6,070 bases of DNA from Nocardiopsaceae bacterium (lineage in GTDB: Bacteria; Actinomycetota; Actinomycetes; Streptosporangiales; Streptosporangiaceae): assembly GCA_031254715.1 (NCBI GenBank), contig JAIRTY010000120.1:1-6070 (forward strand), given 5' to 3'. Below are positions 1 through 4,809 of this stretch, one piece after another; the first letter of the stretch is position 1, and each line of letters begins with the position of its first letter. The translations under genes were made by a program, and so were the position numbers. The notes under the pieces are model-generated. The model did no database searches and was not told the origin of the DNA. It saw nothing but the letters and a program-made list of their open reading frames with translations.

Positions 1-492
1 CGCCCGGGCTGCCCACACCACCGCGTCGATCCCGGTGCCCCGGCGGCCGCCGTGCGTGGTCACCTCGAACCCGGACGCGCCGGTCCCGCCCCGCCGGGCG
101 TCCACCGACAGCACCACGCACTGGGAGCCGAACCGGTGCGCCGCCTCGGCCAGCAGTTCCGGCCGGGCAACGGCGGCGGTGTTCAGGGACACCTTGTCGG
201 CCCCGGCGCGCAGCAGCCGGTCCACGTCCGCCGCGCTGCGCACCCCGCCACCGACGGTGAGCGGGATGAAGACCTGCTCCGCGGTGCGGCCGACCACCTC
301 GTACATGGTCTCGCGGCCGCCGCTGGAGGCGGTGATATCAAGGAACACCAGCTCGTCGGCGCCCTCGGCGTCGTAGGCGGCGGCCAGTTCGACCGGGTCC
401 CCGGCGTCCCGCAGCCCGGCGAACCTGATGCCCTTGACCACCCGCCCGGCGTCCACGTCCAGGCACGGGATCACCCGCACGGCCACCGTCAC
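1..492 (-). CDS. hisF: Imidazole glycerol phosphate synthase cyclase subunit HisF (3' end outside window)
   Basis: HisF is the cyclase half of IGP synthase. It uses ammonia delivered from HisH to convert PRFAR into imidazole-glycerol phosphate and AICAR in the cytoplasm. The first 164 residues are visible (family about 255), and the frame is open to the window edge. The N-terminus reads VRVIPCLDVDAGRVVKG, with the catalytic aspartate at residue 12 (Asp11 of Thermotoga HisF). The second catalytic aspartate is D131 in VLSVDARR (Asp130 equivalent). ELVFLDITAS (47-56), the phosphate-loop motif TVGGGVR (79-85) and GADKVSLNTAAV (97-108) are typical of the (beta-alpha)8 barrel. I chose the GTG at 492 because it gives the usual family N-terminus and has a G-rich Shine-Dalgarno sequence 7 nt upstream; an in-frame GTG at 510 is less likely. 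The gene lies 85 nt after the RidA-family gene and, unlike its upstream neighbours, is not coupled by overlap. Confidence 0.96.
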   Translation of the reverse strand, partial: MTVAVRVIPCLDVDAGRVVKGIRFAGLRDAGDPVELAAAYDAEGADELVFLDITASSGGRETMYEVVGRTAEQVFIPLTVGGGVRSAADVDRLLRAGADKVSLNTAAVARPELLAEAAHRFGSQCVVLSVDARRGGTGASGFEVTTHGGRRGTGIDAVVWAARA

Positions 493-499
493 CGCGGCA

Positions 500-508
500 G
501 CCCCCGCC
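500..508 (-). promoter_or_regulatory. Likely ribosome binding site of hisF
   Basis: On the minus strand GGCGGGGGC lies 7 nt before the GTG at 492. It is a weak match to AGGAGG, but its spacing favours GTG-492 over the alternative GTG-510, which has no comparable G-rich stretch. Confidence 0.45.
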
Positions 509-535
509 ACAAGCGATCACCCGTTCGGATGTGAC

Positions 536-548
536 CCCCTATCAGGGG
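536..548 (-). other. Small hairpin in the leader of hisF
   Basis: On the minus strand CCCCT-GAT-AGGGG forms a perfect 5-bp stem with a 3-nt loop, about 44 nt before the hisF start. It could be part of an RNA processing or attenuation signal together with the larger stem-loop at 561-583. No U-tract follows, so it is not a classic intrinsic terminator. Confidence 0.4.
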
Positions 549-560
549 CCGGATCTTAAC

Positions 561-583
561 GGCTGATGAGGCGCCCATCAGCC
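561..583 (-). other. Stem-loop spanning the stop codon of the RidA-family gene
   Basis: GGCTGATG and CATCAGCC form a perfect 8-bp inverted repeat around a 7-nt loop. On the minus strand it includes the TGA stop (580-578) of the RidA-family gene. There is no T-run after it; the following bases are GTTAAGATCC. It may be a weak or factor-dependent terminator, or a stabilising or processing hairpin between that gene and hisF. The perfect pairing is seen directly; the function is inferred. Confidence 0.5.
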
Positions 584-970
584 GCCGATCCCCGGGTGGT
601 AGGCGACCGCCTCGACCTCGACCAGCATCCGCGGATCGACCAGGGCCGCCACGCCGATCATGGAGGTGGCCGGCATGGCCTCGCCGAACGCGGCGCCGTG
701 TGCCCGCCCGTACTCCTGCCAGCGGGCGATGTCGGTGACGTACAGCCTGGTCCGCACCACATCGGCCAGGCTCAGCCCGAACCGCGCCAGCGCGCTCGCC
801 ACGTTCGCGATCGCCTGCTCGGTCTGCCCCCCGGCATCGCCCTCGTGCACCAGCTCGCCGCCGGCCGTCGCCGTGCAGCCCGACACGAACACGAAGTCGC
901 CTGCGGCCACCGCCCGGCTGTACCCGACGACCGGTTCCCACGGGGCGTCGCTGGAGATCTTCCGCGTCAT
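578..970 (-). CDS. RidA/YjgF/UK114-family protein lacking the canonical active-site arginine
   Basis: This 130-residue protein has the usual single-domain Rid length. Classical RidA (a trimer) hydrolyses reactive enamine/imine intermediates released by PLP enzymes. Family marks are GDFVFVSGCTA (24-34), QTEQAIANV (49-57), LADVVRTRLYVTDI (68-81) and the C-terminal LVEVEAVA (116-123), which keeps the conserved glutamate E120. In E. coli RidA the catalytic Arg105 sits in PARS; here the aligned stretch is PATS, with T102 in its place. That points to one of the Rid subfamilies without demonstrated imine deaminase activity, so the substrate is unknown. The ATG start overlaps the priA stop as ATGA, and a strong GGGAGGTG lies 6 nt upstream, so translation is probably coupled to priA. 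From memory, Rid-family genes between priA and hisF recur in other actinobacteria, suggesting a pathway-linked housekeeping role. Confidence 0.9.
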   Translation of the reverse strand: MTRKISSDAPWEPVVGYSRAVAAGDFVFVSGCTATAGGELVHEGDAGGQTEQAIANVASALARFGLSLADVVRTRLYVTDIARWQEYGRAHGAAFGEAMPATSMIGVAALVDPRMLVEVEAVAYHPGIGG

Positions 971-1710
971 GCCGCCACCTCCCTGAGCGCCTCCGCCAGT
1001 GTGAAGGCCCCGGCATACAGGGCCTTGCCGACGATCGCCCCCTCCACCCCGAGCGGGGCCAGCGCGGCGATCGCGCGCAGGTCGGCCAGGCTCGACACGC
1101 CGCCGCTGGCGACCACCGGGCGGCCGGTGCCTGCGCACACCTGCCGCAGCAGCTCCAGGTTGGGCCCGGTCAGCGTGCCGTCCCTGGTGACGTCGGTGAC
1201 CACATAACGGGCGCAGCCGTCGGCCTCCAGCCGGGCCAGGGTCTGCGCCAGCTCGCCGCCCTCGGACGTCCAGCCCCGGGCAGCCAGCCGGGAGCCGCGC
1301 ACGTCCAGCCCGACCGCGATCTTGTCGCCGTGCGCGGCGATGGCGGCCCGCACCCAGTCCGGCTGCTCCAGCGCGGCCGTGCCGATGTTGACCCGGGCGC
1401 ACCCGGTGGCCAGCGCCGCCTGCAGCGAGGCGTCATCCCTGATGCCGCCGGACAGCTCGACCGACACGTCCACCCGTTCGATCACCTCGGCCAGCAGCAC
1501 GGCGTTGGACCCGCGGCCGAAGGCGGCGTCCAGGTCCACCAGGTGGATCCACCGCGCGCCGGCCTCCTGCCAGGTCAGCGCGGCGGCGACCGGGTCGCCG
1601 TAACTGGTCTCGGTGCCCGCCTCGCCCCGGACCAGCCGCACCGCCCGGCCCCCGGCCACGTCCACCGCGGGCAGCAGCGTCAGCGCAGGGCTGCCGGCCG
1701 CGCCGGTCAC
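967..1710 (-). CDS. priA: Bifunctional HisA/TrpF isomerase PriA
   Basis: PriA catalyses the Amadori rearrangement of ProFAR to PRFAR (HisA step). In actinobacteria it usually also converts phosphoribosyl anthranilate to CdRP (TrpF step) for tryptophan. The 247 residues form a (beta-alpha)8 barrel. LLPAVDV carries the catalytic aspartate D17, with R25 in AVRLVRGEAG; these match Asp11 and Arg19 of Mycobacterium tuberculosis PriA. HLVDLDAAFGRGSN (56-69), ELSGGIRDD (85-93) and GCARVNIGTAALE (103-115) are family signatures. R145-G-W147 matches the Arg143/Trp145 loop used in substrate switching, and VVTDVTRDGT holds T172 and the second catalytic aspartate D177. The C-terminal VASGGVSS and AIVGKALYAG are phosphate-binding. 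The GTG start overlaps the hisH stop as GTGA, with GGAG 8 nt upstream. Dual function is inferred from residues and lineage; an absence of trpF elsewhere would support it. Confidence 0.95.
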   Translation of the reverse strand: MTGAAGSPALTLLPAVDVAGGRAVRLVRGEAGTETSYGDPVAAALTWQEAGARWIHLVDLDAAFGRGSNAVLLAEVIERVDVSVELSGGIRDDASLQAALATGCARVNIGTAALEQPDWVRAAIAAHGDKIAVGLDVRGSRLAARGWTSEGGELAQTLARLEADGCARYVVTDVTRDGTLTGPNLELLRQVCAGTGRPVVASGGVSSLADLRAIAALAPLGVEGAIVGKALYAGAFTLAEALREVAA

Positions 1711-2351
1711 CGCAACGTCTCCAGCCAGTTCGTGAGCAGCGCGGCGCCCGGGTCGCCGGACTTCTCGGGGTGGAACTGGACCCCGGCCAGCGGCCCGTTC
1801 TCGACCGCGGCGAGGAACGGCTCGCCGTGCGTGGCCCAGGTCAGCGCGGGCGGCGTCAGGTGGTCAGCGGGCGGCAGCGGGAGCGAGCGGGCGGCGTAGG
1901 AGTGGACGAAGTAGAACCGCTCGCCGGCGCCGATCCCAGCCAGCAGCCTGGTGGCGTCCGGCGGGCTGACCGTGTTCCAGCCCATGTGCGGCAGGACCGG
2001 TGCGTGCAGCCGGGTCACGGTGCCCGGCCACTGCCCGCAGCCGTCGGTCCTGATGCCATGCTCGATCCCCTCCGCGAACAGGATCTGCATCCCGACGCAG
2101 ATTCCCAGCACCGGCCGCCCGCCGGCCAGCCGCCGGTCGATCACCTGGTCGCCGCGGACGGCCCGCAGCCCGGCCATGCAGGCCGCGAACGCCCCCACGC
2201 CGGGCACGGCCAGCCCGTCGGCCGCCAGCGCGGCGTCGAAGTCCGCCGTCACCTCGGTATCCGCGCCGGCGCGGGCGAGCGCCCGCTGCGCCGAGCGCAG
2301 GTTCCCGGAGCCGTAGTCGAGCACCACCACCCGGGGCCTGCCAGCGCTCAC
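1707..2351 (-). CDS. hisH: Imidazole glycerol phosphate synthase glutaminase subunit HisH
   Basis: HisH is the class I glutamine amidotransferase that hydrolyses glutamine and channels ammonia to HisF. The protein has 214 residues, normal for the family. VVVLDYGSGNLRSA (8-21) is the typical N-terminus. PGVG (50-53) is the oxyanion-strand motif, and C85 in LGICVGMQ is the nucleophile. H194 and E196 in GVQFHPEKSG complete the triad. PHMGWNTV (121-128) and YFVHSYA (147-153) are HisH-specific contacts. I chose GTG-2351 because GGGAGGAGG precedes it at ideal spacing; a longer frame from TTG-2420 would add an atypical extension. The gene is first in the second minus-strand block, 129 bp from the divergent acetyltransferase, and overlaps priA by 4 nt. 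Its partner hisF lies two genes downstream. Confidence 0.96.
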   Translation of the reverse strand: MSAGRPRVVVLDYGSGNLRSAQRALARAGADTEVTADFDAALAADGLAVPGVGAFAACMAGLRAVRGDQVIDRRLAGGRPVLGICVGMQILFAEGIEHGIRTDGCGQWPGTVTRLHAPVLPHMGWNTVSPPDATRLLAGIGAGERFYFVHSYAARSLPLPPADHLTPPALTWATHGEPFLAAVENGPLAGVQFHPEKSGDPGAALLTNWLETLR

Positions 2352-2354
2352 GGT

Positions 2355-2363
2355 CCTCCTCCC
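2355..2363 (-). promoter_or_regulatory. Strong ribosome binding site of hisH
   Basis: On the minus strand GGGAGGAGG ends 3 nt before the GTG at 2351; its first GGAGG core sits at a 6-nt spacing. This is the best Shine-Dalgarno match I noticed in the window. It fixes the hisH start and fits a gene that opens a new transcript rather than relying on coupling. Confidence 0.8.
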
Positions 2364-2398
2364 GCCGTCAGTGCGTGCCGCCCTATGAACCTGCCGCG

Positions 2399-2429
2399 AC
2401 TCTATAAGGATCCCCGCCAAGATTCGGAA
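2399..2429 (-). promoter_or_regulatory. Candidate promoter for the hisH-priA-RidA-hisF block
   Basis: The 129-bp divergent gap (2352-2480) holds the only clearly A/T-enriched patch in the window. On the minus strand TTCCGA (2429-2424) is followed after 17 bp by TATAGA (2406-2401). The overlapping TAGAGT (2404-2399) fits the actinobacterial TANNNT -10 pattern. Transcription would begin near 2394, leaving a leader of about 40 nt before hisH. A second possible -10, TAATTT (2439-2434), has no convincing -35. The hexamers are weak matches; the stronger argument is that the opposite-strand gene and terminator-like repeats upstream make a local promoter necessary. Confidence 0.35.
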
Positions 2430-2467
2430 CGGGAAATTACCGGATGCAGGTCCTACCGCCGGCTAGG

Positions 2468-2473
2468 TACGGT
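2468..2473 (+). promoter_or_regulatory. Candidate -10 box of the acetyltransferase gene (leaderless transcript)
   Basis: TACGGT fits TANNNT and ends 7 nt before the GTG at 2481, so transcription would start at or next to the start codon. No Shine-Dalgarno-like sequence with proper spacing precedes that GTG; the upstream bases are GGTTCGGGGC. This is the arrangement of leaderless genes common in actinobacteria. No convincing -35 hexamer is visible. Confidence 0.4.
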
Positions 2474-2480
2474 TCGGGGC

Positions 2481-2999
2481 GTGGAAATACGGCCTGCCCG
2501 CGATGATGATGCGGCCCAGCTGGGCGTGGTCCACGTGCTGTCGTGGCAGGCGGCCTACCGGGGCCTGCTGCCACAGGACTTCCTGGACGGGCTGGATCCG
2601 GCGCGACGGGCCCGGTACTGGGAACGGGCACTCGGCGAGGCAGCGGACCAGCGCTACGGGCTGCTCGTGGCCGATGCCGGGGACCGGCTGGCCGGGTTCG
2701 CTCACTTCTGCCCGTCCCGGGACGAGGACGCCGACCCGGCGCGGACCGGCGAGCTGTCCTCTATCTACCTGCTGCCGGAGAGCTGGGGCCGGGGGGTGGG
2801 GCGGCAGCTCATGGCCGCCGCGCTGGCGGGCCTGGCGCGGGCCGGGTACGGGCAGGCCACGCTGTGGGTGCTGGATTCGAACGACCGGGCCCGGCGGTTC
2901 TACCGGGTGGCCGGATGGGCCGTGGACGGCGCGGTCAAGGAGGAGGAAGGGCCGGGCTTCACGCTGACCGAGGTGAGATACCGCCGCCCGCTGCCGTGA
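2481..2999 (+). CDS. GNAT-family N-acetyltransferase (substrate unknown)
   Basis: This 172-residue single-domain protein is predicted to transfer an acetyl group from acetyl-CoA to an amine. The N-terminal IRPARDDDAAQL (3-14) and SWQAAYRGLLP (21-31) are typical of small RimI-like GNAT proteins. LAGFAHF (70-76) is the first core strand. LSSIYLLPESWGRGVGRQLM (92-111) is motif A, with the CoA pyrophosphate-binding loop around G103-G107. LWVLDSNDRARRFYRVAGW (128-146) is motif B, with N134 and Y141 at positions usual for the catalytic region. GTG-2481 is the only start that gives the standard N-terminus; the frame upstream runs antisense to hisH. It is the only plus-strand gene, placed between hisB and hisH, which are normally adjacent or nearly so and colinear. 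Its base composition resembles its neighbours, so recent foreign origin is not indicated. The sequence gives no direct link to histidine metabolism. Confidence 0.88.
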   Translation: MEIRPARDDDAAQLGVVHVLSWQAAYRGLLPQDFLDGLDPARRARYWERALGEAADQRYGLLVADAGDRLAGFAHFCPSRDEDADPARTGELSSIYLLPESWGRGVGRQLMAAALAGLARAGYGQATLWVLDSNDRARRFYRVAGWAVDGAVKEEEGPGFTLTEVRYRRPLP

Positions 3000-3000
3000 G

Positions 3001-3048
3001 GCCCTGCTGGCCCGGGGGGACGCCCCCCCCAGCCCCCCCCGGCAGGGC
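3001..3048. terminator. Probable bidirectional terminator between convergent genes
   Basis: GCCCTGC (3001-3007) pairs perfectly with GCAGGGC (3042-3048). Inside it TGG can extend the stem, and the G-run 3014-3019 can pair with either downstream C-run. The structure begins one base after the acetyltransferase stop and lies 56 bp beyond the hisB stop, between converging genes. There is no T-run on either side, as is common for GC-rich actinobacterial terminators, so the call rests on pairing and position. Confidence 0.5.
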
Positions 3049-3101
3049 ATGGCCCGGGGGGACGACCCCCCCAGACCCCCCCGGCAGGGCATGGCCCGGG
3101 G
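3009..3101. repeat. Two 42-bp tandem repeats plus a 9-bp partial third copy
   Basis: Units 3009-3050 and 3051-3092 have the same length and differ at only two positions (C to A at unit positions 15 and 25). The first 9 bases of the unit recur at 3093-3101. Each unit runs GGCCC, six G, ACG, a C-rich run, AG, a second C-rich run, then GGCAGGGCAT. In each unit the G-run can fold onto a C-run across a 3-4 nt loop. The array fills nearly all of the convergent gap and contains part of the proposed terminator. It may be a tandem terminator duplication or a copy of a dispersed intergenic element; this window alone cannot separate these. Confidence 0.9.
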
Positions 3102-3103
3102 TG

Positions 3104-3687
<584 letters not shown>

Positions 3688-3691
<4 letters not shown>

Positions 3692-4809
3692 CGCAGGCTC
3701 CCGGTGGCGGGCCCGGCCGCCCCGGCCAGATCGGCGGCGAGCACCCGGGCCAGCGCCGACCGGAACGCCGCCACCTCCTCCGGCGTCCCGATGCTCACCC
3801 GGAGCCAGCCGGGCGGCCCGGTCTCGCGTACCAGCACCCCGGCCGTCAGCAGTGCCTGCCATACCGCGTGCCGGTCGGCGAACTCGCCGAACAGGGCGAA
3901 GTTGGCGTCCGAGTCAGCGACCGCCAGGCCCTGCCCGCGCAGCCACGCCACCAGCGAGTCCCGTTCGCAGCGGATGGCGGCGACGGTCGCCAGCAGCTCT
4001 TCCGCGTGCGCCACCGCCGCGCGCGCCACCGCCTGGGTGACCGCGGACAGGTGATAAGGAAGCCGCACCAGCAGCAGCGCGCTGATCACGGCCGGGTCCG
4101 CCGCCAGGTAGCCGAGCCTCGCGCCGGCCAGCGCGAACGCCTTGGACATGGTGCGGGCGACCACCAGCCGCCGGTAGCGCGGGAGCAGCCGGAGGGCGGT
4201 GGCCGCCGGGTCGCGCGCGAACTCGGCGTAGGCCTCGTCCACCACCACCATGCCGGGGGCGGCCTGGCAGACGGCCTCGATCACGCCGGGCGGCAGCGCG
4301 GTGCCGGTCGGGTTGTTCGGTGATGTGAGGAACACCACATCCGGCTGGTGCTCGCGGATGGCGGTGACCGCCCGGCCGGGATCGAGCCCGAAGTCGGTGT
4401 CGCGGGACCCGCTGATCCAGCCGGTCCCGGTGGCCCTGGCGATGATCGGATGCATCGAGTACGACGGCTCGAACCCGATCGCGGTCCGCCCCGGGCCGCC
4501 GAACGCCTGCAGCAGCTGCTGGATGATCTCGTTGGAGCCGTTGGCCGCCCATACCTGCTCGGGGCCCAGGCCGTGCCCGAGGTAGCCGGCGAGATCGGCG
4601 CGCAGGGCGAAGGCCTCCCGGTCCGGGTACCGGTTCAGCGTGGCGGCGACCCCGTTCACCGCGTCGGTGATCGCCCGCACCAGCCGCGGCGACGGCGGGT
4701 ACGGGTTCTCGTTCGTGTTCAGCCGGACCGGGACATCCAGTTGCGGCGCGCCGTAGGGAGCGTGCGCAGCCAGGTCCGGCCGCACCGGCAGCCAGCCGGG
4801 TATGGTCAC
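3688..4809 (-). CDS. hisC: Histidinol-phosphate aminotransferase HisC
   Basis: HisC transfers the amino group of glutamate to imidazole-acetol phosphate, giving histidinol phosphate. It is a PLP-dependent fold type I, class II-like aminotransferase. The 373 residues are a normal length. RLNTNENPYPPS (29-40) is the N-terminal substrate-binding signature. ANGSNEIIQQLL (89-100) contributes the cofactor phosphate loop. SPNNPTG (163-169) has the PLP-ring asparagine; VVDEAYAEF (189-197) has D191 and Y194. K223 in TMSKAFALAG is the Schiff-base lysine, R231 in ARLGY contacts the phosphate, and R337 in WLRVSIG binds the substrate carboxylate. GTG-4809 overlaps the hisD stop as GTGA and has GGGAG 7 nt upstream. 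A longer frame to 4947 would add an arginine/glycine-rich tail overlapping hisD and is not credible. The hisB start overlaps its stop. Confidence 0.97.

Noticed and set aside
493..510. An alternative hisF start at GTG-510.
   Set aside because: It adds six Ala/Gly-rich residues not typical of HisF and would place the only G-rich ribosome-binding stretch inside the gene.
2352..2420. A longer HisH starting at TTG-2420.
   Set aside because: It adds 23 residues not seen in HisH, runs over the candidate promoter and ignores the strong Shine-Dalgarno before GTG-2351.
1770..2480. An extension of the acetyltransferase frame upstream to 1770, giving a 409-residue fusion.
   Set aside because: The added part lies antisense to hisH and has no recognisable domain; the GNAT domain starts exactly at GTG-2481.
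2463..3092. A minus-strand frame whose start region contains a 14-residue duplicated peptide (MPCRGGLGG...).
   Set aside because: The duplicated peptide only reflects the 42-bp repeat being a multiple of three. The rest is antisense to the well-supported GNAT gene.
3009..3101. The tandem repeats as a CRISPR array.
   Set aside because: The units are directly adjacent with no unique spacers, only two full copies exist, and no cas genes are present.
3692..3862. A 57-residue N-terminal extension of HisB that might have been a phosphatase domain.
   Set aside because: The extension is Arg/Gly-rich with no HAD motifs, and it overlaps hisC. The GTG-3691 start has a Shine-Dalgarno and gives the standard length.
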